Positions 23,228 to 31,308 of a DNA stretch of 32,455 nt are shown here, piece by piece. The DNA is from Novosphingobium sp. (lineage in GTDB: Bacteria; Pseudomonadota; Alphaproteobacteria; Sphingomonadales; Sphingomonadaceae). Positions within the stretch are counted from its first letter, which is position 1. Every line of letters starts with the position of its first letter. The notes under the pieces were generated by a model that saw only the letters and a program-made list of their open reading frames with translations, had not been told where the DNA came from and ran no database searches. Location of the stretch: assembly GCA_031285165.1 (NCBI GenBank), contig JAITWR010000097.1, positions 1-32,455 of the forward strand, given 5' to 3'. Both the position numbers and the translations under genes were made by a program.

Positions 23228-23764
23228 ATGGATGCCGGGCTGGAAAGGAAGATCAGGGAACAACTGGACCGCGACGAGATCTGGCGGGTCATGCAGAACT
23301 ATGGCCGCGGGCTCGACCGGCTCGATTGCGAGCTGGTGCGGTCGTGCTACTGGGACGATGCGATCGAGGATCACGGCAACTATGTCGGCCGCCCCGATGA
23401 TTTCATCGCATGGGCGAACGAGACGACACGCGCTTTCCAGTCGAGCCAGCACGGGCTGCTCAACCATTCCTGCGACCTTGCCGGCGACGATGCCTATACC
23501 GAGACCTACTACCTGTTCACCGGCATCACCGGCGGGCCGATGAACTTCATGTCGACCGGCCGCTATGTCGACCATTTCCAGAAGCGCGGCGGCCTGTGGA
23601 AAATCGCCAATCGGGTCTGCATCATCGAAGGCAAGTTCGACGTTCCCGCCAGCCAGGTGGGCGCGGACCTGCCGCCGGCCTACACGCCCGATGAGCCTTG
23701 CCAGGCCGCGCGCGACCGCAGCGACGTGTCCTACCATCGGCCGCCGGTGCCGCGCCGGCCCTGA
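23228..23764 (+). CDS. SnoaL-like / NTF2-fold protein
   Basis: A protein of 178 residues opening with the family helix REQLDRDEIWRVMQNYGRGLD and then CYWDDAIEDHGNYVGR, where the Asp-His combination often forms the active-site pair. SSQHGLLNHSCDLAGDDAY and GRYVDHFQKRGGLWKIANR are the usual sheet segments, the latter resembling the C-terminus of SnoaL_4-type proteins. The tail (DEPCQAARDRSDVSYHRP) is like that of bile-acid/steroid-type dehydratase relatives in sphingomonad catabolic clusters. The ATG at 23228 follows GGGAGGG. It is 70 bp upstream of the cytochrome gene, and both lie inside the inverted repeat pair. Confidence 0.85.
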   Translation: MDAGLERKIREQLDRDEIWRVMQNYGRGLDRLDCELVRSCYWDDAIEDHGNYVGRPDDFIAWANETTRAFQSSQHGLLNHSCDLAGDDAYTETYYLFTGITGGPMNFMSTGRYVDHFQKRGGLWKIANRVCIIEGKFDVPASQVGADLPPAYTPDEPCQAARDRSDVSYHRPPVPRRP

Positions 23765-23834
23765 CACCTGCGCGCTTGCTCTCCGCGGCCGCTTCGGGCA
23801 GCTTCGGAACGCAGCATCAAGGAGACCCGTTGCC

Positions 23835-24290
23835 ATGAAAGCATATATCATGCTTGCCCCTCTCGCATGTCTCGCGCTCACCGCTTGCGGCGGCCCCCGG
23901 ACTCCCGGCGAGAAAGCCGCGCACGAGCGGCACGAGAATTTCGAGGCGATCGGCGACACGTTCAAGGGACTGGGCGACGCATTGAAGCGCGACAAGCCGG
24001 ACATCGCGAAAATCCGGCAGGATGCGGCAAAGATCAACGACCTCGCCCCCCGGGTGAAAACCTGGTTCCCTGCCGGGTCAGGCCCGCAGGACGGTGTCAG
24101 GACGAAGGCGCTGCAAGCGGTCTGGAGCGATCCCGACGCTTTCGGCCAGGCGGCCGCCAAATTCGTCGATGCGGCAAGCGCGCTGAACGCAGCCGCCGAG
24201 AGCGGCGATCTTGCCGCGGTGCGCGGCGCCGTGCCGCCGCTCGGCGCGACCTGCAAGGGTTGCCACCAGCGTTTCAAGAAGAAGGATTGA
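23835..24290 (+). CDS. Cytochrome c' (class II), predicted lipoprotein
   Basis: A protein of 151 residues. A lipobox LALTAC at about 13-18 follows a short hydrophobic signal, so it is probably anchored to a membrane facing the periplasm. The haem-binding CKGCH motif lies at the extreme C-terminus followed by QRFKKKD, as in four-helix-bundle cytochromes c'. Helices FEAIGDTFKGLGDALK, AAKINDLAPRVKTWF and FGQAAAKFVDAASALNAA fit. Such proteins accept electrons or bind NO/CO. Its role beside a SnoaL-like protein in a catabolic region could be electron transfer to an oxidase, but that is speculative. Confidence 0.88.
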   Translation: MKAYIMLAPLACLALTACGGPRTPGEKAAHERHENFEAIGDTFKGLGDALKRDKPDIAKIRQDAAKINDLAPRVKTWFPAGSGPQDGVRTKALQAVWSDPDAFGQAAAKFVDAASALNAAAESGDLAAVRGAVPPLGATCKGCHQRFKKKD

Positions 24291-24328
24291 AGGGCCCCTC
24301 GGGCATCGCACACAATTATCCGCACTCT

Positions 24329-24376
24329 CCTGCGCCATTGCCTCGCCGGTGAAAGCCGGGGGCGCAATGGCGCAGG
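24329..24376. terminator. Perfect 13-bp inverted repeat after the cytochrome gene
   Basis: CCTGCGCCATTGC (24329-24341) and GCAATGGCGCAGG (24364-24376) are perfectly complementary across a 22-nt loop that itself holds CCGG repeats. It lies 38 bp after the cytochrome stop. It could stop transcription or belong to the adjacent repeat element; no T-run follows. Confidence 0.45.
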
Positions 24377-24459
24377 GCGATCGGCCCTTCCGCGACCAGC
24401 CCGGCAATGCAGACGGACAGGCTCACGGATCGAGCGGCGGCTTGAAATCAACGATTAGC

Positions 24460-24530
24460 CGCTTCATTCCCGAGCATCGTGCATAATATCGGCACCACTC
24501 GTCCCACACCTGTCCCCTCATCCCACACCG
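24460..24530 (-). repeat. 71-bp repeat unit, copy B (inverted)
   Basis: Reverse complement of the unit at 23089-23159, 64 of 71 positions identical, including the whole GTGGTGCCGATATTATGCAC block. Here the neighbouring hairpin arm of copy A is absent, so the 71-bp unit is a separable module. Confidence 0.8.
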
Positions 24531-24696
24531 TCTGACGAAGCAGGAGGACGAGGCTGTTCCGATTAGCAGCGGCCCGGCCCGGCTTCCTGTGCATCCGTCC
24601 AGCAGTCGATTGACACGAATCCGGGCGAGAGTTAGGCGTTGCTAATAAGCCGGTCAGCAAAAGACCAATCGGAACGGAAGGGCGCGACGGGCGGCG

Positions 24697-24731
24697 GGCA
24701 GTCGGGAAACTGCCGGTACGAACAACGTACC
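24697..24731 (+). promoter_or_regulatory. Two adjacent hairpins in the TonB receptor leader
   Basis: GGCAGT/ACTGCC (24697-24714, 6-bp stem, 6-nt loop) is followed at once by GGTACG/CGTACC (24715-24731, 6-bp stem, 5-nt loop). The second also reads as a palindromic operator. They end 32 nt before the start codon, just upstream of a GGGAGGAG ribosome site. Confidence 0.4.
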
Positions 24732-24763
24732 CGACAGGAACAACGATAAAGGGAGGAGAAAAC

Positions 24764-27262
24764 ATGAGAGCCGCGTTCACCAGAAGCCTGATGCTGGCGA
24801 CTTCTGCATTGGGAGCCGCGATGGCGCTGCCGGCGCTGGCGCAGGAAGCCGGGGCGGAAAGCCAGAACGACATCGTCGTCACCGCCCGCCGCACCGAGGA
24901 GCGCCTTCAGGACGTGCCGATCTCGATCTCGGTTTACAACCAGGATGCTCTCAGCGCCCGCAACATCGTCAATTCGGCCGATCTCGCAACCTACACCCCC
25001 TCGCTTGCGGTCAACCAGCGCTATGGCCCGGAGAAAGCCTCGTTCGCCATCCGCGGCTTCGTTCAGGACTTCCAGACCGCGCCTTCGGTGGGCGTCTATT
25101 TCGCCGATGTCGTCGCCCCGCGCGGCGCCTCGACCACCACGGGCGGCGGCGGCATCGGCGTGGGCGCGCTGTTCGACCTTGCCAACGTCCAGGTTCTGAA
25201 AGGCCCGCAAGGCACGCTGTTCGGCCGCAACACCACCGGCGGCGCGGTGCTGCTCGTGCCGCAGAAGCCCACCGACAAGCTCGAGGGCTATGTCGAGGGC
25301 TCGGCGGGCAACTACGGCATGTGGCGCGCGCAGGCCGTGCTCAACATCCCGCTGGCGGATACGTTCAAGGTCCGCCTCGGCGTCGACCGGATGAAGCGCC
25401 AGGGCTACCTGATCAACCATTCGGGCATCGGACCGGACCGGCTCAACGATACCGACTATGTCGCCGCGCGCCTCAGCATCGTCGCCGACCTGACGCCCGA
25501 TCTCGAGAATTACCTGATCGCCAGCTACGCCAATTCCGACAACAACGGCAGCACGATGCGGATGGCCGGATGCAAGCAGCCCGACCCCAGCCTTCCCGGC
25601 AATGGCTACGTCAGCCTGCAAGGGCTTTCCGCCCCGCGCGCCTGCGACCAGATCGCCCGGCAGAACGCGCGCGGCGACGGCTGGTGGGATGTCGAGAACA
25701 CGGCTCCCGACGCACATGAGCGCAACCGGACCTGGCAGGTGATCAACACCACCACCTGGCGTGCCAGCGACAGCCTGACGATCAAGAACATCATGAGCTA
25801 CGCCGAGAGCTACGAGGACATGGCCTACAACCTCGCCGGCGACAACCTGAGCCCGCTGCCGGCCTTCATCGTCATCGGCGCAACGCCCAACTATCACTAC
25901 GGCGCAGAGTCCACCTGGACCGAGGAACTGCAATTCCAGGGAACCATCGGCCGGCTGAAATGGCAGGCGGGCGGTTACTACGAATCGAGCGATCCGATCG
26001 GCTACGGCTCGCAGACGGTGCCGCTGCTGCTGAACTGCTCCGATCCGGGTGCCTATCAGTGCAAGGCAGGCATTGCCTTCCCCAATGGCAGCGGCGGTGT
26101 GATCCCCGTCTCGAACCTCGGCCAGCAATGGTATCAGTGGTGGTGGCGTTCCAAGGGCCTCTATGCCCAGGGCACTTACGCCATCACCGACAAGATCAGC
26201 ACGACGGCTGGCCTGCGCTACACCTGGGATTCGCAGAAGAACTACAATTCGGCGACCGCCATGTGGTTTCTCGCGGACAATACCCCCACCGCATTCTGCA
26301 ACAACGTGATCCGCAATCCCGGTCCTGGCGGCACCGGCACGACCAAGTTAATCGCCCCCGGCGATTTCCGCCAGTGCGACCTGACCTTCGAGAAGAAATC
26401 GAAGGCGCCGACCTGGACGATCGATCTGGAATACAAGCCGGTTTCCGACGTGATGATCTTCGCCAAATGGTCGCGCGGCTATCGCGCGGGCGGCGTCAAC
26501 ACACCTTTCGTGTTCTATGAAACCTGGAACCCGGAAAAGGTCGATACCTACGAGATCGGCGCGAAGACCAGCTTCCGCGGGCCGGTGTCGGGCTTCTTCA
26601 ACATCACCGGCTTCTACAACAATTTCCGCAACCAGCAGATCCAGGTCACGCTGGCACAGAAGCCGGGAGCGCCGGTGGCCGGCGGCACCGGCATCGTCAA
26701 CGCCGGCAAGTCGCGCATCTGGGGCGTCGAGATCGACGCCGCTCTCACCTTCTTCCACAGCCTGAAAATCGAGGCCGGCTATACCTACCTCAACACCAGG
26801 CTGATCAAGCTGGTCGGCATCCCCCCGGAAGACATGACATCCTGGGTGCCCGGTGAATCGCCGTGGGCCGTTGTCCATGCGACCAGCCAGGAAGGCGGCC
26901 CGCTGGCGCTCTCGCCGAAAAACCGGGTCCAGTTGACCGGAACCTATACCCTGCCGCTGGACGCGAGCGTCGGCGATATCTCGTTCGGCGCGACATTCGT
27001 TCACACCGACAGACAATTGGCCAATTCGGGCACCGCACCGGAGTTCTGGTATCTGCCGGCGACCAACCTGCTCAATCTCAACGCGAACTGGCGCAATGTC
27101 ATGGGCAGGCCGATCGACCTCGCTTTCTTCATGACCAATGTGACGAATGCGAAATTCCCGCTCAACGTGGCGAATTTCTACGGCACCGCCGGCTTCGAAT
27201 CGCAAAATCCGAACGAGCCGCGCATGTGGGGCTTCCGCCTCAAATATCGCTTCGGCAACTGA
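24764..27262 (+). CDS. TonB-dependent outer-membrane receptor
   Basis: A protein of 832 residues. The signal peptide ends ALPALA (cleavage near residue 26), followed by the TonB-box-like DIVVTARR (36-43). The plug domain has LQDVPISISVYN, FAIRGF, QVLKGPQGTLFGRNTTGGAV. The 22-strand barrel ends MWGFRLKYRFGN with the terminal aromatic/Asn typical of sphingomonad receptors. These proteins import large or scarce substrates, not only siderophores. As first gene of an operon with two dioxygenases, an FAH hydrolase and an FMN oxidase, it probably takes up the compound these enzymes degrade. AGGGAGGAG precedes the ATG. Confidence 0.95.
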   Translation: MRAAFTRSLMLATSALGAAMALPALAQEAGAESQNDIVVTARRTEERLQDVPISISVYNQDALSARNIVNSADLATYTPSLAVNQRYGPEKASFAIRGFVQDFQTAPSVGVYFADVVAPRGASTTTGGGGIGVGALFDLANVQVLKGPQGTLFGRNTTGGAVLLVPQKPTDKLEGYVEGSAGNYGMWRAQAVLNIPLADTFKVRLGVDRMKRQGYLINHSGIGPDRLNDTDYVAARLSIVADLTPDLENYLIASYANSDNNGSTMRMAGCKQPDPSLPGNGYVSLQGLSAPRACDQIARQNARGDGWWDVENTAPDAHERNRTWQVINTTTWRASDSLTIKNIMSYAESYEDMAYNLAGDNLSPLPAFIVIGATPNYHYGAESTWTEELQFQGTIGRLKWQAGGYYESSDPIGYGSQTVPLLLNCSDPGAYQCKAGIAFPNGSGGVIPVSNLGQQWYQWWWRSKGLYAQGTYAITDKISTTAGLRYTWDSQKNYNSATAMWFLADNTPTAFCNNVIRNPGPGGTGTTKLIAPGDFRQCDLTFEKKSKAPTWTIDLEYKPVSDVMIFAKWSRGYRAGGVNTPFVFYETWNPEKVDTYEIGAKTSFRGPVSGFFNITGFYNNFRNQQIQVTLAQKPGAPVAGGTGIVNAGKSRIWGVEIDAALTFFHSLKIEAGYTYLNTRLIKLVGIPPEDMTSWVPGESPWAVVHATSQEGGPLALSPKNRVQLTGTYTLPLDASVGDISFGATFVHTDRQLANSGTAPEFWYLPATNLLNLNANWRNVMGRPIDLAFFMTNVTNAKFPLNVANFYGTAGFESQNPNEPRMWGFRLKYRFGN

Positions 27263-27268
27263 TACCGG

Positions 27269-27309
27269 GCAGCGGCCCCGGTGCATGAAAGCCGGGGCTG
27301 CCATGCACC
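27269..27309 (+). promoter_or_regulatory. Competing hairpins between the receptor and dioxygenase genes
   Basis: A stem GCAG + CCCCGG (27269-27281) with CCGGGG + CTGC (27292-27301) and an alternative stem GGTGCAT (27280-27286) with ATGCACC (27303-27309) cannot both form. This may reduce read-through and explain different levels of receptor and enzymes. Confidence 0.35.
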
Positions 27310-27344
27310 TCGAGGCACCGATTACGCAGAGGAGATCAGGCGAC

Positions 27345-28328
27345 ATGACGGGAATTCGCATTCGCGAGCTGGAAGGGGATTTCGGCTTCGGGGCACGTCT
27401 GGACGGCGTGACCTGGGACAATCTCTACGACGAGGATCTGCGGGCGGAGATCAACCGGCTGTTCGAGGACAGGGGCCTGCTCATCTTCGAGAACATGGAA
27501 CCTTCCTCGAAGATGCACGTCGAGTTGAGCAAGGTGTTCGGCCCGCTCAAGGATCACCCGACCAAAACGGTGCCGCGCGCCGCCGACGACCTGGAAAAAG
27601 GCGTGATCGACATGCACCGCCTGCCCGGCGAATGCGACGAAACGCTGCACGGCGTGGCCATTGTCGCAGGCAAGCCGCAGGTCGCCTTTCTCCCGTGGCA
27701 CTTCGATCACACCTACAACGACGAACTCAACCGTGCCGGCGTCCTGCGCGCGGTCGTCTCCGCCCCGGAAGGCGGGCGCACCGGCTTTGCCGACGGCATC
27801 GAGCTTTACGACGATTTCGATCCGGCGCTGCGGGCCAGGATCGAGAACCTGAACGCCATCTACACGCTCGATACGCGGCTGACGCAGATGCGCTTCGGCC
27901 GCACTTTCGAGATCAAGGGCGATCTGCCGTTCATGGCCGCGACCATCGCGGAGGCCCGCACGTTCCCGCGCGCGATCCATCCGATGATCTGGACCCGCGC
28001 CGACGGCCGCAAGGTGCTGCACGTCTCGGGCTTCTCGGCCGCGGGTATCGAGAACCATGAGGATGCCGCAGGCGATGCGCTGTTCGAGGAAGTCTGTCAG
28101 GAAGTGAACCGCAAGGCGCACGGCTATTTCCATAGCTGGAAACCGACCGACATGGTGATCTGGGACAACTGGCGGATGCTGCATTCGGTCGAGGGCTGCG
28201 ATCCGAAATACGAACGGCGGATGCAGCGCACCACGATCAGGGGCGACTATGGCCTCGGCTACTTCGAAGGCGGCAGGAAGATCGGCGAAGTCGATCGCGA
28301 AATCGCGCCGCTCGACCTGCCGGCCTGA
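27345..28328 (+). CDS. TauD/TfdA-family 2-oxoglutarate-dependent dioxygenase (copy 2)
   Basis: A protein of 327 residues with Fe(II) ligands His119 and Asp121 (LPWHFDHTYND), distal His280 (WDNWRMLHSVEG) and 2-oxoglutarate Arg295 (QRTTIRG). It shares the stretch YNDELNRAGVLR with the dioxygenase at 21087 and is its closest relative in the window. AGAGGAG precedes the ATG at 27345. It is the second gene of the receptor operon, 82 bp after the receptor. TfdA relatives oxidise the carbon next to an ether oxygen, releasing an alcohol or phenol and an aldehyde or keto acid; the real substrate is unknown. Confidence 0.93.
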   Translation: MTGIRIRELEGDFGFGARLDGVTWDNLYDEDLRAEINRLFEDRGLLIFENMEPSSKMHVELSKVFGPLKDHPTKTVPRAADDLEKGVIDMHRLPGECDETLHGVAIVAGKPQVAFLPWHFDHTYNDELNRAGVLRAVVSAPEGGRTGFADGIELYDDFDPALRARIENLNAIYTLDTRLTQMRFGRTFEIKGDLPFMAATIAEARTFPRAIHPMIWTRADGRKVLHVSGFSAAGIENHEDAAGDALFEEVCQEVNRKAHGYFHSWKPTDMVIWDNWRMLHSVEGCDPKYERRMQRTTIRGDYGLGYFEGGRKIGEVDREIAPLDLPA

Positions 28329-28375
28329 AGCCGGCGGCCGGCAAACCCGCAGCACAGGAACGGACAAGGCAGGCG

Positions 28376-29365
28376 ATGGCGCAGACACAGCAGGCACAAT
28401 GGCACGTTCGGCCGATGGCGGTCGGCGCCGAGATCGTCGATTTTCCGGCAGGCATGGAAGAACGGCCGGGAGTCCAGGCCGCGCTCTACGATGCCTGGCT
28501 GACGCACGGCATCCTGCTGTTTCGCAATATCGCATCGGTCGAGCAGCACCTGGCGATCAGCCGCTGCTTCGGCGAGCTGGAAATCCACCCGGTCCCCGAG
28601 GTCCGCTCGAAAAGCAACCCCTACCTGATCGAACTGGGCGCACCGATCGCAGGCGGCGGGCGGCAGCCCACGGTCTATAGCTTCGATGGCGAAACGCGGA
28701 TCAACCGCATCGCCTGGCACCGCGACACCGCCTATACGCCCGACATCTGCAAGGGGGCGATGCTGCGGATGCTGGAAGTACCGGACACCGCAGGAGAGAC
28801 GCTGCTGGCCGATACGGCCATGGCCTGGGACGATCTGCCCGCGGATATCAGGGCGAAGCTCGAACACCTCGAATTCAAGGCAACGATCCGCACCGCGCAC
28901 ATGAGCACGCTGGGCCGTCCGGGCGTGTTCTGGAAAAGCGTCGTGCTTGCCGGCGATGCCGACTATCCGGGCAACAGCGAACTCAGCCGGCGCGACGGCG
29001 CGATCGACGCACGCTACCCGAGCGTCATCCAGCCCGCGGTGCTCACTCACCCGGAATCGGGCCGCAAGTGCCTGTTCCTCAGCCCCACCTATGTCGATCG
29101 CTTCCTCGGCATGGAGCAGGAGGAAAGCGACGCACTGCTCCGCCGGCTCACCGAACACATGCTGCAACCGCGCTACGTCTATCGCCACAAGTGGCAGGCG
29201 AACGACGCGATCATCTGGGACAACCGCCGCTTCATGCACGCCGGCATGGGCAACCGCCCCGGCGAGCCGCGCTTCGGCCTGCGCACGACGCTGGCGGGAC
29301 CGCTGCGGACCGGGCGCTATTTCGACGAGAACGCAAAAGCCGTGCCGATAGAGCTGACGGACTAG
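28376..29365 (+). CDS. TauD/TfdA-family 2-oxoglutarate-dependent dioxygenase (copy 3)
   Basis: A protein of 329 residues, more distant from the other two copies. Fe(II) ligands are His115 and Asp117 (IAWHRDTAYTPD) and His288 (WDNRRFMHAG), with the 2-oxoglutarate Arg303 (GLRTTLAG). The segment HPESGRKCLFLSPTYVDRFLGM (about 225-246) is typical of TfdA/AtsK-like enzymes. It follows copy 2 by 47 bp and precedes the FAH gene by 11 bp. Two different dioxygenases in one operon suggest either consecutive oxidations or stereoisomer-specific enzymes, as with RdpA/SdpA for phenoxypropionate enantiomers. This is inference. Confidence 0.93.
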   Translation: MAQTQQAQWHVRPMAVGAEIVDFPAGMEERPGVQAALYDAWLTHGILLFRNIASVEQHLAISRCFGELEIHPVPEVRSKSNPYLIELGAPIAGGGRQPTVYSFDGETRINRIAWHRDTAYTPDICKGAMLRMLEVPDTAGETLLADTAMAWDDLPADIRAKLEHLEFKATIRTAHMSTLGRPGVFWKSVVLAGDADYPGNSELSRRDGAIDARYPSVIQPAVLTHPESGRKCLFLSPTYVDRFLGMEQEESDALLRRLTEHMLQPRYVYRHKWQANDAIIWDNRRFMHAGMGNRPGEPRFGLRTTLAGPLRTGRYFDENAKAVPIELTD

Positions 29366-29376
29366 GGAGAGCAACG

Positions 29377-30159
29377 ATGGCAAGATACCTGCGCTACGAA
29401 CTGGAAGGCGTTGCCCGGTACGGGAAGCTCGACGGCACGACGATCACGCCGCTTGCCGGCACCTTCCCCGATTTCCGGCCCTCCGGCGATCCCACGATCG
29501 CACTGGACGCGGTCAGGCTCCTCGCTCCCGTCGAGCCGACGCGCATCGTCTCGGCCGGTCCCGGCTTCAAATGCTCGTTTCCCGATCCCGCGCACTACCC
29601 GGACATGCCGATGTTCTGGCACAAGCCGCTCGCCGCGCTGAATCATCCCGAAGGCGTGATCGAGCTGCCGACGGACGCTTATCCCGGCATCAATCACGAA
29701 GCCGAACTCGGCATCGTCATCGGCAAGCGCGCCAAATGCGTCAGCCCCGAACAGGCGGCCGGGCACATCTTCGGCTACACCTGCTACAACGATGTCACCC
29801 GCGGCGACTTCTACAAGGAGGGGGCGTTCGGCGCCTCGGTCTATTTCGCCTACGGCAAGACCTATGACGGCTTCGCGCCCATCGGCCCCTGGATCGTCAC
29901 CGATCTCGATACCGGCAATCTCCACATCGAATGCCGCATCAACGGCGAAGTACGGCAGAGCCATTCGACCTCGGACCGGCTGTTCAGTCCCGAACAGATC
30001 GTCTCCTTCCTCTCGCACATGGGCACGCTCAATCCGGGCGACGTGATTTCCTGCGGCTCGCCGCCGGGCATGACCTGGATGCACCACGGCGACGTGTGCG
30101 AGGTGGAGATCGAGGGCATCGGCATCCTGCGCAACCATGTGCGCATGCGGGGCCAATGA
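29377..30159 (+). CDS. Fumarylacetoacetate hydrolase family protein
   Basis: A protein of 260 residues, close to the usual length for this family. Metal ligands are Glu108 and Glu110 (NHEAELGIVIG) and Asp139 (GYTCYNDVTRGDF). FWHKPLAALNHP, the GPWIVTDLDTGNL stretch and SCGSPPGMTWMHHGD complete the family order. Members cleave acylpyruvates, hydrate 2-hydroxymuconates or decarboxylate oxo-acids, typically at the end of an aromatic meta-cleavage route. AGGGAGAG precedes the ATG, and the stop overlaps the next start (ATGA). The family call is firm; reaction not determinable. Confidence 0.92.
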   Translation: MARYLRYELEGVARYGKLDGTTITPLAGTFPDFRPSGDPTIALDAVRLLAPVEPTRIVSAGPGFKCSFPDPAHYPDMPMFWHKPLAALNHPEGVIELPTDAYPGINHEAELGIVIGKRAKCVSPEQAAGHIFGYTCYNDVTRGDFYKEGAFGASVYFAYGKTYDGFAPIGPWIVTDLDTGNLHIECRINGEVRQSHSTSDRLFSPEQIVSFLSHMGTLNPGDVISCGSPPGMTWMHHGDVCEVEIEGIGILRNHVRMRGQ

Positions 30160-31301
30160 CCCGCCTGGCAAAAGCGCAGAACATCGACGAGCTGGCGGCC
30201 ATGGCGCGGCGCCGGCTGCCGCGCGGGCTGTTCGAATACCTCGACCGCGGCGCCGAGGACGAAGTGACGATGCGCGGCAATGCCGACAGCATCAAGCGCG
30301 TCTATCTGCGCCAGCGTGTCGCCATCGATGTCTCGGGGCGCGACGCCGCCACCGAGGTACTGGGCATCCGCCAGTCCCTTCCGATCGGCATCGCCGCAAC
30401 CGGCCTTGCCTCGCTCATCCACCACGAGGGCGAGAGCAAGCTCGCCAGCGCGGCAGCGGCGGCCGGCGTTCCGTTCACGATCGGCACCAGCAACTTCACC
30501 TCGCAGGCGAAGCTTCAGGAAATCTGCGGCGATCTGCTCTGGCGGCTGATCTACCCCAACAAGCGGCGGGAGATCGTGGAGCACCATATCGCCAAAGCGC
30601 GCGAAGCGGGAATCCGCACGATCGTCATCACCATGGATTCGGCCGTCACCGGCAACCGCGAATACCTCAGGCACAGCGGCTTCCAGCCCGGCGCCACGAA
30701 TGCGCGCACTTTCGCCCAGGTTCTGGCCGCCCCGCACTGGCTGTTCGGCACCTTCCTTCCCTATATGCTCGCCGGCGGCTTTCCCGAATTCGCCGACATG
30801 CCCGAAGGCGAGCGCAAGTTCTGGGGCGGCACATTCTCCTGGGCGGCACTGGCGGACGACTTCACCTGGGACGATGTCCGCGCGATCCGCAAGAGATGGA
30901 AAGGCAATCTCGTCCTCAAGGGACTGTCGACCGCCGAGGACGCACGCGCCGCGGCCGCATGCGGCGTGGACGGCATCATCGTGTCGAACCACGGCGGCCG
31001 GATGCTCGACGGCTGCATTCCCTCGTTCATGGCCTTACCGGAAATCGTCGATGCCGTGGCGCCCGGAGTCACGGTGATGGTCGACGGCGGCTTCAAACGC
31101 GGCGCCGATGTGCTGAAGGCGATTGCCCTAGGGGCCGCCAGCGTCTGGGTCGGCCGCGCGACGCTCTACGGCCTGGCTGCCGGCGGCGAAGCCGGCGCGG
31201 CGCGTGCGCTCGCGATCTTCCGCGCGGAGATCGATCGCGCCATGGCCCTGCTGGGCTGCGGCGCGATCGCAGACATCGGCCGCGGCCACGTAACGGCGTA
31301 A
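30156..31301 (+). CDS. FMN-dependent 2-hydroxy-acid oxidase/dehydrogenase
   Basis: A protein of 381 residues with the glycolate-oxidase TIM barrel. FEYLDRGAEDEVTM (26-39) is the N-terminal FMN segment, LPIGIAATG the strand-1 loop and Lys255 (VLKGLST) binds FMN. SNHGGRMLDG (277-286) has catalytic His279 and Arg282, and MVDGGFKRGADVLKAIALGA is the phosphate-binding strand. It oxidises a 2-hydroxy acid (lactate, glycolate, mandelate-like) to the 2-oxo acid. Overlap with the FAH gene means tight coupling, so the substrate is probably a product of the dioxygenase/FAH steps. It may pass electrons to oxygen or to the respiratory chain. Confidence 0.92.
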   Translation: MTRLAKAQNIDELAAMARRRLPRGLFEYLDRGAEDEVTMRGNADSIKRVYLRQRVAIDVSGRDAATEVLGIRQSLPIGIAATGLASLIHHEGESKLASAAAAAGVPFTIGTSNFTSQAKLQEICGDLLWRLIYPNKRREIVEHHIAKAREAGIRTIVITMDSAVTGNREYLRHSGFQPGATNARTFAQVLAAPHWLFGTFLPYMLAGGFPEFADMPEGERKFWGGTFSWAALADDFTWDDVRAIRKRWKGNLVLKGLSTAEDARAAAACGVDGIIVSNHGGRMLDGCIPSFMALPEIVDAVAPGVTVMVDGGFKRGADVLKAIALGAASVWVGRATLYGLAAGGEAGAARALAIFRAEIDRAMALLGCGAIADIGRGHVTA

Positions 31302-31308
31302 GCGCGGC

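Larger units (their letters stand above)
24291..24763. promoter_or_regulatory. 473-bp upstream region of the TonB receptor operon
   Basis: Besides the inverted repeat and repeat copy B, this region holds a TTGACA (24610-24615) with a poor -10 17 bp later (TAGGCG). A 9-bp inverted pair GTTCCGATT (24556-24564) / AATCGGAAC (24667-24675) flanks that promoter candidate. No gene is recognisable here. Confidence 0.35.

Noticed and set aside
24632..26128. 498-codon minus-strand frame opposite the TonB receptor
   Set aside because: The receptor's signal peptide, TonB box and plug motifs show the plus strand is coding.
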